A stretch of 64,000 bases of DNA from Monilinia fructicola. Its lineage: Eukaryota > Ascomycota > Leotiomycetes > Helotiales > Sclerotiniaceae. Position 1 is the stretch's first letter. Each line of letters opens with the position of its first letter. Of this stretch, positions 23,173 through 33,951 are shown piece after piece. The position numbers and the translations under genes are program-made. The notes under the pieces are model-generated. The model was not told the origin of the DNA and did not search any database. It was given only the letters and a program-made list of their open reading frames with translations. The stretch lies in NCBI GenBank assembly GCA_008692225.1, contig VICG01000008.1, positions 941,001 through 1,005,000 of the forward strand. The letters are read 5' to 3'.

Positions 23173-23980
23173 GCCGCCCAGAGTTCCTGTTGCATATCCT
23201 GTCTTTAATGGGGAAGACAAGGTATAGCTTTTGTTGGTTTCCAGAAGGCAGGTTGAGGTTGGCCAGGGTGATGTTTTGGTATAAACGAATAGGGTGGATG
23301 ATACTGCTGTAATATAGAATGCATGCTGCGTGGGCATATATGACACCCTCGTTATCCCTTGTTGTCCATCGGGCATATCACTGGGTCATGATAGTTGTTG
23401 AAAAGGGTAGGTAGGTACATTGAGGGTACTATTTACTCGATATGTAAGAGGGAAGTCTCGAAAATCCACCCAGACCAAGAACAGAGAATATCAAAATATG
23501 ATATACAAGACGGAAAATCTATGGTCATCTACCTCGCCTTCAGAAAAAGAAAAAGATTGCCATTGAACTTCAAGATTGGAAGTGTAATCTTAAAAGTCAT
23601 TAAAGAGACAACCTACCTTTGCAGAAAGGTCGCAAATCATAATAAAACGTCTTGAGAATGTCAACGTTTAATGATTACCTACCTAGGTAGGTATTGATTG
23701 ATATTAGGTGTTAGCTGATCAACCATCGATGATTAATAGAAAGTTGAGCACAGGTAATTGGGAATGTTACGTCATATACCTCTGACACGTGAGTCCGTAG
23801 GTAGCGACGCGTTTTAGAACTAGTTTCACTGATAAGATAAGAGAAGAGCCAGCATGTCGTCATTAGCGTCAATGGGCTGCCATAGTCCATCGACGTGCTC
23901 AGCAACTGAACATGAACTTGTTCTGCTATTTGATGGATGCCTAGGTATATGAGAAGACTTTCTCGAACAAACATCAAATT
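23173..23980. other. Intergenic region with 18-base palindrome
   Basis: About 800 bases between two genes on the plus strand; it should hold the terminator of the small anchored-protein gene and the promoter of the DUF726 gene. It contains GTAGGTAGGTA (23407-23417) and a longer palindrome built from the same letters about 290 bases upstream of the DUF726 start. Confidence 0.5.
23676..23693. repeat. Perfect 18-base palindrome
   Basis: The sequence TACCTACCTAGGTAGGTA reads the same on both strands. It can form a nine-base-pair stem without a loop, or be a double binding site for a dimeric regulator. Part of the same word occurs 270 bases earlier. Confidence 0.7.
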
Positions 23981-26205
23981 ATGGCTCCTTGGTCATCAAA
24001 ACCTGCGTCAGCTCAAGACAATGACCATGATCTAAGTGCAATGTTGGAAATTGAGGAACGAATCGATCTGACGCTCCTTATTGCCAACATTACAGAGGTT
24101 ATGCAAAAGCAAATAAATGATACTTTTGATGCCTCTATCACAACAAGAAAAGCACCAGATAGAACTTTGAACGGTGGTGGCAAGGATCCTTATTCTGGTG
24201 AGAGTAACTTTAATGAAGAATCAGAAGAAGAGGAGAAAGTTCGAAAATCAAGAGAGAAGAGAGAAAAAGAATTATCAGCTCCTCGAATGTTGGAACTAAA
24301 GCGTGACACGCTTAAGTTCTTCCAAGAATGGCAAGAAACTGTCATATCAAGAATTGGAGCTGTTGTCAACAATCCGAAAGAAGTCACAGAAGAGCAGAAG
24401 AAAAAGGCTAGTGCAAAATCTACTCCCCATGCACCACCACAATCAAAGGTCGTTAGTATGTAGTGCCACTCTTTACTTTCCAATTTCTACTCCTGCCGAG
24501 TATTTCAATGGTTAACAACTGTTAACCGTAGGACAAACGACAAACGTTGTGGAAGCAGACGCAGCTTTAGTAGAGCTTTATCCACCAACATCCACAGGCC
24601 TTTACTCTTTATCGGAAGACAAACGAATGATGCTCCTACACGCGATGCTGTTGCTTCTTCTTTCACTGGAAAATTACACTGCACATTCTCGCATCCTCTT
24701 ACTTCACATAGCATCATCCTTACATCTTCCTCTTCACGTCCTAGCTGAAACGGAGATAAAGGTTGCTCAAGGCCTCCTAGAAGCCGCCAAAAAGATGTCA
24801 GGCAATGAGGAGACACAAAAACGGAGTGAAGAGAACAAAGTAGCTCGAAGATGGAAGGTAGGACTCGCAGGCGTTGCTGGTGCCGCAATTGTCGGCGTTA
24901 CGGGTGGCCTTGCAGCTCCACTAGTCGCGGGAGCTTTAGGCACAGTAATGGGAGGACTTGGCCTCGGTGCAACTACGGCAGCTGGATTGTTGGGGGCTGT
25001 GGCTCAAAGCGGAGTGATTGTTGGGAGTCTGTTTGGTGCTTACGGTGCCAGTATGACGGGAAAGATGATGGATGCTTACGCCAAAGAAGTTTCTGACTTT
25101 GCATTTCTTCCCCTGAGGGGAACGCCACGTCAAAAGTCCGTTAAGGAAATGGCAGCAAAAGATCGAAGATTAAGAGTCACAATAGGTGTCAGCGGGTGGC
25201 TAACCCAAAAAGAAGATGTAATCACACCCTGGCGAGTCCTTGGACATCAAAGCGAGGTCTTTGCTTTGCGGTATGAACTCGAGGCCCTCTCCAAACTCGG
25301 GACTTCGCTAGAGTCGGTGGTCAAAAGCGCAGCTTGGTCTATTGCAAAGAAAGAGATTATTGCTCGAACGATATTCGCTAGCTTGATGACTGCCCTCTGG
25401 CCAATCGGATTGTTAAAGGTTTCAAAAGTTATTGATAACCCGTTTTCAGTGGCCAAAAGTCGAGCCGATAAAGCAGGTTTAGTACTTGCAGATGCACTCA
25501 TAAATAGGGCTCAAGGAGAGAGACCAGTTACTCTGATTGGATACAGTCTAGGAGCTAGACTTATCTACTCATGCTTGATGAGTCTTGCAGAACGTCGTGC
25601 TTTTGGCTTGGTTGAGTAAGTTTAATGTCCTATTCTAGGGCGTCGTCAAATCGTCCCTTTTCACGGATTCTGCAGAGTATCTTTTCTTCACCTTTACCTA
25701 TAGAATATGCTAATATCCTGGTTTCAGATCGGCAGTGCTCATTGGAGCACCAGCACCCTCGGATGCAACCGCATGGCGATCTATGCGCAGTGCAGTCTCT
25801 GGGCGTCTCGTCAATGTGTATTCTGAGAACGACTACATTCTCGCTTTCCTATACCGTACAAGCAGCATACAATTCGGTGTCGCCGGTCTTCAAGAAGCTC
25901 AGGATGTAAAGGGTATTGAAAACGTCAATGTTAGCGAGATGGTGAGCGGTCACCTACGCTATCAATATCTTGTAGGTACTATTTTGGAAAAGATAGGATT
26001 TGAAGATATTGATATGGAGGAGGTTGCCAAAGAAGAAGAAACTTTGGAATTATTGGACGAACAAGAAAAGAAAGAAGAAGAGGAGAAAGAAAATGCGGAG
26101 AGTGTGGATCCAGAAGTTGAGGCGAGGAACATGGAGAGGGACGTTCAGCGGAGAACGGATGAAACTATGATGCAACATGGGGCGGAGAAATTGCATGTCA
26201 ATTGA
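23981..26205 (+). CDS. DUF726-family membrane alpha/beta hydrolase (Mil1/TMCO4-like)
   Basis: Exons 23981-24455, 24532-25615 and 25728-26205 give 678 residues. The N-terminal 170 residues are acidic and coiled-coil-like. A glycine/alanine-rich hydrophobic block (about residues 280-345) should form two or three membrane helices; the alpha/beta-hydrolase part follows with the nucleophile elbow GYSLG (Ser about residue 496) and VLIGAPAPSD after it. This order (helical domain, Gly-rich membrane block, hydrolase) is that of DUF726 proteins such as yeast YFL034W/Mil1 and human TMCO4. The substrate is unknown; a lipid or membrane-protein ester is likely. Mil1 is linked to AP-1-dependent Golgi/endosome traffic, which is only suggestive here. 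The C-terminal about 80 residues are highly charged (Glu/Lys). Confidence 0.9.
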
Positions 26206-26996
26206 CTGTCATTGGTCTTTACACTAACTTGGTTTTCGCGAGCGCATGCGGTTCGAGGGATTTCTACTCCATCTTCAGAAATCTATTTCAGGTGAACAAT
26301 GCTGACAACCATTTTGTTCCTAAAGCCATCATCTAGTAGCTTGTGCACTGAGTTCTCGTGAGTGCGCAGGGAGTCGCCTTTACCTCCACTCACTACACTT
26401 CACTCTCTATTCCTCACTTCACAATAAGCAAGCCGCAACTAGTCATTCGAAGGATATAAGCTACAGATTTCAAGTGGTGGGGTTTTGGTATACATATCTG
26501 GATGTGGTATTCAAGCGGAATCTGATTTTGATACATGATATATATAAAATGCATAGCTTAAAGTTGGGAATAAGATAAGTATGCTCTGATTCTTGGGTGT
26601 TTGAAGGTTGGTGTATCAGGCAAAGGTGGGGATTGGAGGGTTATTTGATATTGGATCGGTATGGTTGGAAATGGGCACTTGTGAATCAATATAGATGTGT
26701 TTTTACTTTTAGAATGGCGATATCCTTGAATCATGAAGGGTCATCTGTATGAATCTATTGACCGGGGTGAAGAGTATTGAGAAAAAGTGGTGTCGGTGAT
26801 TGGCAGTTGGAAGGAATGGGCTGAATGTTGGCTAGGCATGTCATAAATATTGTAGGAGTGATCCTTCAACATCTTGGTGGTGAAGATGTCAACATTTGCA
26901 TGATCCTAAGAACTAATATATACACAGTGGCTTTACTGGATGTCGTGAAGCTGCAGATGGGGTATCAATTCTCAAGTTGTCATAGCTATATTTTTG
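26206..26996. other. Convergent intergenic region
   Basis: About 790 bases between the 3' ends of the DUF726 gene (plus) and the GatC gene (minus). No gene is seen; probably two 3' untranslated regions. Confidence 0.55.
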
Positions 26997-27893
26997 TCAG
27001 TTCTCACCCTGTACCTCAAGTTTCTGTGTTTCTATATCTGAGACAGCCTCTCCTTCCACCCTGAGCTGATTGTTTTGAACCGCTTTTTGCTCCGTTCCTT
27101 TCCCACTTCTCACAATGAAATACTTCCCGCCCCCAAACTCAACATTCTCTGTCGCAGTTGCTGTTACATCCCAATTCTCTGCACCCTTTGTGTCAACCAC
27201 TCCATCCGCCCGCCTCCTTGGTCTCTTGTTCCTCCCCTCAAATTCCTCTTTTTGTAACGCTGCCTTGATTTCCTCAGTATCTAATCCAATTGACTCATGT
27301 GCTTCTGCCTCTAATGTCTCATCCCTAATACTCCTCAATGGTTCAATACCCTCTGTATCGGCCTTCTGGATATCCCTCAAGAAGTGCAATTGTAAATGTA
27401 ACGTATCTAGTAACTTCTTTTCTTCTTCCGGTGTCTTTGGGAGGGGAAGTGCAGAAAGTCGACACAAATGATGAAGTTGTTTGACAGTAACTTCTTCCGC
27501 AGGCTTCTCGTTGGGAGAGGGTAGGAGGGAACGAACAGACCATGTAGGTTTCGAGAGGAGGTCATCAATGTCTATCTCCTGGTGATCAGAAACCAGGTGC
27601 TTTCGAGCAGGCACCCGGCGGATTGGTAGTTCCTGATCTTCTGATTTGGGAGTGAGAGGAGTTGCTATCCTAGTTCCATAAAGCTTTACGCTCCGCGATA
27701 CATAAGGTCTTTCATTGGATTTTGATGAGGATAACGGGATCTCATCTACTACAGAAGCTGCTGTAGGTGTCCCTTGATTGGCTTCTGCAGTACTGTATGG
27801 TCGAGAGCGAGTAATTGAGGCACGCGCGGATCTCTTGCTAGCAATGGAATACCTCAGCGATGCGCGACAACGTAAACATATTGATCCTGACAT
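26997..27893 (-). CDS. Mitochondrial Glu-tRNA(Gln) amidotransferase subunit C
   Basis: A single exon of 298 codons from ATG 27893. The first 40 residues are Arg/Ser-rich with few acidic residues and end in RPYSTAEA, a typical mitochondrial presequence with a cleavage-like site. The GatC domain lies at about residues 135-205: VTVKQLHHLCRLSAL, a helix pair (LLDTLHLQLHFLRDIQ) and the EPLRSIRDE motif that wraps around GatA. GatC holds the A and B subunits together; the complex turns Glu-tRNA(Gln) into Gln-tRNA(Gln) in mitochondria. Fungal GatC proteins are long, with an extra C-terminal region such as the one here (FGGGKYFIVRSGK). Yeast uses GatF instead, so a GatC here suits a filamentous fungus. 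Confidence 0.87.
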   Translation of the reverse strand: MSGSICLRCRASLRYSIASKRSARASITRSRPYSTAEANQGTPTAASVVDEIPLSSSKSNERPYVSRSVKLYGTRIATPLTPKSEDQELPIRRVPARKHLVSDHQEIDIDDLLSKPTWSVRSLLPSPNEKPAEEVTVKQLHHLCRLSALPLPKTPEEEKKLLDTLHLQLHFLRDIQKADTEGIEPLRSIRDETLEAEAHESIGLDTEEIKAALQKEEFEGRNKRPRRRADGVVDTKGAENWDVTATATENVEFGGGKYFIVRSGKGTEQKAVQNNQLRVEGEAVSDIETQKLEVQGEN

Positions 27894-28349
27894 TCTTGTG
27901 ACGATCAACTACAAACTACAAAGCTTTTGGGTAGGGTTGCTTTGTCGTATAGGTACTTATATTGTGGTTGTTGTGGTGAATGTATAATATTGAACCAGAG
28001 GTAATCTTACATGTATAAAATAAAATATTCCCGCCGATGCTTTCTTGCTTTCTTCCTAGGCAGTACGCTAATTTGTGATCCGTAGGCGGGGGCGGTAAGG
28101 TTAACCCGTCATAAGATTACCTCGTACCTACTGGTTCTAACCAACCTTATGTCAGAGCTCAAGAACCAGAAACAAACCATACCTACACCAAACAACCCTT
28201 GCACCTTCGAAGTTGTCTTTTAAACCACAAACACATCTCAACTCTCACAACTGAAGAATACGTACAACTCTCGATAAATTCCTTTAATCAATACATTGTC
28301 TTAGGATAAATATATTGTCTCAACGAATAATACACATCCGCTCGCAATC
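27894..28349. promoter_or_regulatory. Shared promoter region of GatC and alpha-SNAP genes
   Basis: The two start codons diverge with 456 bases between them. The region includes a GC-rich patch (GGCGGGGGCGG at about 28086-28096) that could bind a zinc-finger regulator. No TATA box is evident. Confidence 0.4.
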
Positions 28350-29404
28350 ATGGCACAAGATCCTCGCTCTCTTATTCAAAAGGTAACCACCCCACCATCC
28401 GCTGCCCGATAAGCTTCATATTAACCGTTTCCAAAAGGCAGAGAAGGCCGTTGCAGGAGCTTCTGGTGGATTCAGTCTCTTTGGTGGAAGGCAGGAGAAA
28501 TGGGAAAATGCAGCTGAACTATATAATCAAGCCGCGAATGCATTTCGCATGCAAAAGCAAAGTAACTCTCTCCTAACTTCTCTTTATATCTACCTCCGCA
28601 TCTAGACTAACAGACTTTTCACAGATAAGGAGGCCGGCCAAGCCTTCGAACGCGCTGCCGATATTCAAACAAACAAACTGAATGAACCGGACGATGCTGC
28701 GAATACCCTCACAGAAGCATTCAAAGTATACAAGAAGGGGGATCCACTAGATGCGGTTAGATGCCTGGACATTGCGATCAACCATTATACATCGAAAGGG
28801 AACTTCAGGAGAGCTGCCACGCATAAACAGAATTTGGCTGAGGTATATGAATTGGAGATTGGGGACATGAAGAAAGCAATCGAGAGTTACGAATTGGCTG
28901 CTAGTTGGTTTGAGGCCGACAACGCCGAGGCGTGAGTTTTGACCCTAATTTTTGCACAATGTGCTCGTTATTTACTGACATGTGCATAGACTTGCCAACA
29001 AGCTCTACCTTAAGGTAGCCGATATTGCCGCTCTTGACGGTGACTACTACAAGGCCATCGAACATTTTGAGAAGGTGGCCGCATCTTCGGTCTCAAATAA
29101 CCTCATGAAGTGGTCGGTAAAGGATTATTTCCTAAAGGCTGGATTGTGCCATTTGGCTGTTGGTGATACAGTGGCTACAGGGCGAGCTTTCGAGAAATAC
29201 AGAGACATGGATCCAACATTCCCAAGCACAAGAGAGCATCAATTATTAGTCGACCTTGCGGAGGCTGTTGATGCGGGTGATCAAGAACAATTCGCGGACA
29301 AGTTGTTCCAGTATGATCAAGTGAGCAAGTTGGACAAGTGGAAGACGACGATCTTGTTGAAAATCAAGAACGCGATTGAGGAGAAGGGAGATGATTTCTC
29401 ATGA
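28350..29404 (+). CDS. SEC17: Alpha-SNAP, vesicle fusion adaptor
   Basis: Four exons (28350-28382, 28438-28561, 28625-28931, 28990-29404) give 292 residues, the same length as yeast Sec17. The first exon codes only eleven residues (MAQDPRSLIQK). Sec17 hallmarks are visible: FGGRQEKWENAAELYNQAANAF, the repeated TPR-like helices (NKEAGQAFERAADIQ, ATHKQNLAEVYE), the DYFLKAGLCHLA region and the C-terminal KLDKWKTTILLKIKNAI with an acidic end that activates NSF. Alpha-SNAP recruits the ATPase NSF/Sec18 to SNARE complexes on endomembranes so that they can be taken apart after fusion. The hydrophobic loop GFSLFGG near residues 22-28 is the membrane-contact loop known for this family. Confidence 0.97.
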
Positions 29405-30416
29405 TCAAAACTTTAGTAAAGTAGAATTATCTATGGTCTGGCGTTTAGGTTTTGGGTGACGTCTATTTGAGGAAGCTTCGGAGAAATATATCATCGTATT
29501 TTGAGCAATGGATCTTATGAAAATACCAATACAGAGAAAGTGAACTGCTTGAATGTATCTATTCCAAATTGTTCTCTGATCAGTGCTCGAACAAATCCTG
29601 ACAAGAATGATTATGTTTATGGGGTTATTTCGGTGAGCACCTTCTCTTACAACTCCATGTCTGTCTGGTTTGCCGAGATTTATGAGTATTAGCTCCAGTT
29701 CCGTTTAAAAGAGCCCCCGGTGAGCCCCGTTTGTGCGAGCATCGCTAATTAGTAATCCCTTGCAAGGTGAGGGAGGTCTCAGTGTCGGCTATTCAACTCT
29801 CTTTTTCCTACCATAACCTTATTGTAATGATAGGAAATCAATCACGATAATTTAGTTCTTATTTCTTTCAATATAAGATGTGTTGAGACGATAAGTGATG
29901 AAATCTCCATGAGAATAATTGACAGATCAATCATTTCTCTCTTCAAATTGTTTATTTACTACGCACAATCGATCTGCGTCATATTTACTACGGTTTTTTT
30001 ATTCAACTCCTCTACGTACAGAATGCGGTCGTGTACCCATCTTTTTCGCCCTCTTTTTTTGCATGCTTGAACTCTTACTCTTGTAGTACCATCCCTAGTT
30101 GTCCGAACAAAAGCGTATTGTTACCGATGAATTGTCAGTCACCTTAAAGTAAATAGTGTGACAATGTAGCTTTCCACATAATAATCAAAAGTGGTGATTA
30201 TAATCTCTATTGATTCCCATGACAATGCTTCCCACCGCCAATTGAGTTTGCCCTTTCTCCAGGATCGACTACCTGAACGCCTAGAAGGATGGCATGCTTC
30301 AATTGGGTTCTGGAAAAGATCCCATGGGTTGCTTTGCATAAGATCAATTGTAAGATGATCTGAAGATATAGACAAGAATCAGCTTCAAGCGCTTCTAAGT
30401 TCTGGAACTTCTGTAC
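29405..30416. other. Convergent intergenic region
   Basis: About 1 kb between the alpha-SNAP gene and the RelA/SpoT-like gene, which converge. No gene is supported. The last exon of the RelA/SpoT-like gene might extend into 30340-30416 if the GTGAGT directly overlapping its stop codon is used as a donor. Confidence 0.5.
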
Positions 30417-32036
30417 TCACCGATGAGTCCGATGATGATATCTCGAGCTCTCTTCTCTGTCTCTGCGACTTCGCTTGGGCTTATCATCACTATGATGACG
30501 TCTTTCTGAAACTCGCTCTCTCATAGCTCCTACTATTCTGCTGGGGATATAGTGTACCACCTTTTCCGTACGCTCTTGGCTCACAGTTCTTCGTAGAAGG
30601 GGTTTGTCGCCCTTTCCGGCCTTACGTTGCAAGTACTCAGGTGGCTGGAGCTTGGTCAACTGTTTTACCATATCTGGAACATCCAATCGTGCAATCCTGA
30701 GGGATATTCGAAAGAGCACCTTGTTGTTATCTCTAAACCAGCCCCATAACTCCTCAAGCGCTTCCACCATCCTTTGGGAAACTTCATAACCCACTTTCAG
30801 TCTAGTCGGCTTGAAATAAGTTATGTCTGACCATAACTGATGGAATATTCGAAGCTCAGAGGTTATATTTAGTTGTATAGACCGGTTTGGAAAACGAATT
30901 GCGTCAACAACTTCTATTGCTCGGCTCAGTATCATTTTCTGTGAATATATATCCCGAAAATCGTCCTCTCCTATTAAGATTAAACGGTCCTGGCCCCTAG
31001 ACCAATGATTCAGAAAACCTATGCGCAATGGTTTCGGTGCTAATGAAATACTGTTTCTGGGTCGGCTGTGGTCTTCTTTGTGTGGAATAATATAATCTAG
31101 TATCATGAGCGTGATTTCAGGCTCTTGTGCATCCAGTTGATCATAAGGAAGTAACGGAAGTAATGCTTTAGGCGAATTGAGATTCAATTGTCTGAGGACT
31201 TCCAGAAGGATGTCCAACTTATCTAACCGCACACTGTCATCCAGCTTCAATTTTTCCTTGAGGAAAGACTTCAATTCGAATTGATCCTTAAAGGGGCCAT
31301 TTTGCCTCTTCACGCGCCTATCCATGTCGACCTGCAGCTGCTGTAGCAAAACTTCTCCGCTGTGAATTAATCCATTGATGGCATCCAGGATCCGCCGTTC
31401 TTGTGTTGGAGGCGTACCACCTGTCAATTCTTTGTATACTAAATCATGGTTCACCTCTGCCCAACTATGCATCAATACACTGGCTACCTGTATCTCAATC
31501 AAGGGTTTTGTACGTTTCATGTCTGAACGCATTTCCCTCTTCGCGACATTTTTAGTTATCATATGAACCCTGTAGTGATCGGCAAGATAACCATCAAATC
31601 GTTGAACAAACTTGGTATCCTTTGAGGATTTCCTGGGGTCCTGATATCTTGGTTTCTCAGGGAACCTTTTATGAATATCAAGCTGGAAATTCTCTCTGAT
31701 TATCGTATCAACCTTCACGCTGTCGTTCGGAAAGTATAAAGCGATACGAACGCCTGCAAGATCAACGATGTCCTTACGGATTTGTTCAGTGTTTTTGTAA
31801 GGTTCTGCGATTGCTCGTTGATACAATTTAGCCTTTAGTCGAGTCGATGATTTTGCCCGCCAAGTGACGATTGCTCGAATTCCACAACTCTTAAGTTTCG
31901 TCTCGCACAGTTCAGCCGCAAGTTTTGCTACTTCTTCATAGAAGGATCTAGCTTGAGCATATCCAACGAGGAACGCAGAGATTACGGGGTCTCCTGAAGT
32001 CCGAGAGGAATCTTCGCTTTCTGACGAGTACGACAT
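30417..32036 (-). CDS. RelA/SpoT-like nucleotidyltransferase-domain protein
   Basis: A single exon of 539 codons from ATG 32036. Residues about 45-205 match the (p)ppGpp synthetase fold: R60-x-K62-S (ATP grip), D92-L-x-G-x-R (the metal-binding Asp), G149-Y...H154-YRVH (the GYRSLH-like strand), E181-IQ (the ExQ catalytic Glu) and SWAEVNHDLVYK (the AExxHxxxYK ending). There is no HD hydrolase domain in front and no TGS or ACT domain behind. A helical region follows (to about residue 440), then an Arg/Ser/His-rich tail. Such domains occur in filamentous fungi, but their product is not established as far as I know. The residues suggest pyrophosphate transfer from ATP to a nucleotide. It shares its upstream region with a CorA-like gene. 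Confidence 0.85.
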   Translation of the reverse strand: MSYSSESEDSSRTSGDPVISAFLVGYAQARSFYEEVAKLAAELCETKLKSCGIRAIVTWRAKSSTRLKAKLYQRAIAEPYKNTEQIRKDIVDLAGVRIALYFPNDSVKVDTIIRENFQLDIHKRFPEKPRYQDPRKSSKDTKFVQRFDGYLADHYRVHMITKNVAKREMRSDMKRTKPLIEIQVASVLMHSWAEVNHDLVYKELTGGTPPTQERRILDAINGLIHSGEVLLQQLQVDMDRRVKRQNGPFKDQFELKSFLKEKLKLDDSVRLDKLDILLEVLRQLNLNSPKALLPLLPYDQLDAQEPEITLMILDYIIPHKEDHSRPRNSISLAPKPLRIGFLNHWSRGQDRLILIGEDDFRDIYSQKMILSRAIEVVDAIRFPNRSIQLNITSELRIFHQLWSDITYFKPTRLKVGYEVSQRMVEALEELWGWFRDNNKVLFRISLRIARLDVPDMVKQLTKLQPPEYLQRKAGKGDKPLLRRTVSQERTEKVVHYIPSRIVGAMRERVSERRHHSDDKPKRSRRDREESSRYHHRTHR

Positions 32037-32427
32037 CTTCCGTTGGCAAATTGGACAATCAATTCAAAATATACTTTCCTCAGCCCATCCACAAGTTTTG
32101 ATTTATATTCTCGATTTGTGAGGCTGAGCTGTGCTGAATACCGCATGCTTACATTTGTTTCTTCAATTGCCTTGGATATTCTGCATGAGTTTGGAAGTCC
32201 CATGCCATTGTTGCACAAAGCCATCGTCTATGGCTAGTTATTGGAATCATGATGCAGTAATCCTGCACCTTTGTCCAGGCCTGATTAAATTGATTGGCTG
32301 CGCTAACCATGCATCAATTCAAGTTTAACCAGAAAGACGGTTGCCAAATATTATTACATAACATGAAAATCTTATCATACATACGTAACTTGGGGAATAG
32401 GTGTTTCAAGGCTTGAATGTAGTGAAA
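32037..32427. promoter_or_regulatory. Shared upstream region of RelA/SpoT-like and CorA-like genes
   Basis: 391 bases separate the divergent ATG codons, so the two genes may be transcribed from a common control region. No clear box is seen. Confidence 0.4.
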
Positions 32428-33951
32428 ATGCCACCTAAATCCTACACCGACTACACAATAGCGCAATCTGTCAGAAACCCATGTCTTCGAGATCTTTGCC
32501 AATTCCTTGAGGTCAAATTTACCCGAAAAGTTGGCCGTTTTGTTTGTGTAGATATTCCATGTTTGGACGAGGCTTTAATTATAAGGGAATTGAGTATCGA
32601 TGGAGTCAGGAACCTACTTGATGACCGCAGTGCAAATACCCCAAGTACAAAAGGACGCATTCTGATCGTTGAAGATCTATCAAGTGAAATTGTTGAGTTA
32701 CTAGGTTCACGGCTGGATGTTGATCCTGTGTTCTTTGCTTCTCATCTTCATGGTCAAAGAGTAGAATTGAACTCTCCCAAACCATCAGTTGCCCTCCTGC
32801 CATCAAGAGTTAGGAAACAAAACTTTGTCAGTCTACCATACCAACGATGTTTAGAATTCTGCAATGCTTCGCCATCACTAAGAAGGCTATCTCGTGATTG
32901 TAATATCCCGAGAAAGGTCATGATGTTACCTCCGACGAAAGATGTTCATATTGGTCTGGTGCAACACTGCTGCTCGGTCCTTTTGGCTGAAATAGAAGAA
33001 GGGCCTTGGCTTGGTAAGTGTATAAGCTACATTTACTATTCGCAGTATACTGCAAATTCATTGCAAAGCATCATTAACTGCAAATAGGTATCATTTTGGT
33101 TGATCCACCCACAAACAATATATATAGGTCACTAAATAAAGATGTGGCTCTCCAAACTCGACTCTTCCAAGGGGGCTACGAGGATTTCACAAATCGAACA
33201 TCATTTTTCTCGCATGACCAAGCAGGACCCTCGCGCCATTCTTTACTCGAAGACCTTATCCACTACTGGACGACTGCTCTTCCACCATCTTTCACGATCA
33301 CGTCAGCATCCCTTCTGACTCTCTCCTACTATCCTCTCCAGATTATTGCTGCTGAATGGGTCCGCTATATTGCGGTCCTCTCACACAATATCAAGCAATA
33401 TGAATACACTTATGACCCACTAGTGGCTAATGCCACGAATCCTCCAGGTCTCAACTACCTTGACGCCAACCTAAGGAATCTGCAAGTCTGGGGGCGGAGA
33501 TGTATACAGACGCTTTACAAACTCGATCTCGTGACGAGCTTTCTGCGCAATCATACACCAAGCGCTTTAGACAACTCTGGATTCGACGAGTATAAGCTCC
33601 TTGCAGAGGACTACGATCACATAAAAAACTCAGATCCAGACCTACCAACATCGACTTGAAGCTCTGATCCCGGTTGTCACATCTCTAGTTCAGATTGTAG
33701 ACACAAGGAGAAGTCTCAACGAAGCAGCAAATGTCACGAGACTTACATATTTGGCATTGTTATTCGTACCATTGAGCTTTGTGACGGGCCTTTTCAGTAT
33801 GCAGGGAGCGGTGGAAAGGCAGGTTTGGGAGAAGTATTTTGAGGTTGCTATCCCGGTTTGCTTGGTGGTTTTTGGAGTGGCCACTCTGGCGGGTTGGAGG
33901 GGAGATTGGTGGGGAAGTATAGGGAGGAAATCAAAAGGCCTGCTGCGATAA
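32428..33951 (+). CDS. CorA-like cation channel protein, apparent +1 frameshift
   Basis: Exons 32428-33013 and 33088-33951, about 482 residues once a frameshift is bridged. The start is the first ATG of the frame. A long cytoplasmic region precedes a helical part (the DYDHIK... helix continuing as TQIQTYQHRLEALIPVVTS in the next frame) and two C-terminal membrane spans: LTYLALLFVPLSFVTGLFSM and EVAIPVCLVVFGVATLAGW. A span ending in GLFSM, in place of the GMN filter of true Mg2+ channels, is usual for fungal CorA-like proteins, so Mg2+ transport is uncertain. The frames meet at a run of six A (33623-33628); with five A the protein reads through without a break. As it stands the chain stops at 33659, before both membrane spans. 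Confidence 0.8.

Noticed and set aside
24505..24888. A 127-codon frame on minus inside the DUF726 gene
   Set aside because: It is antisense to the conserved helical region of a spliced, recognisable gene.
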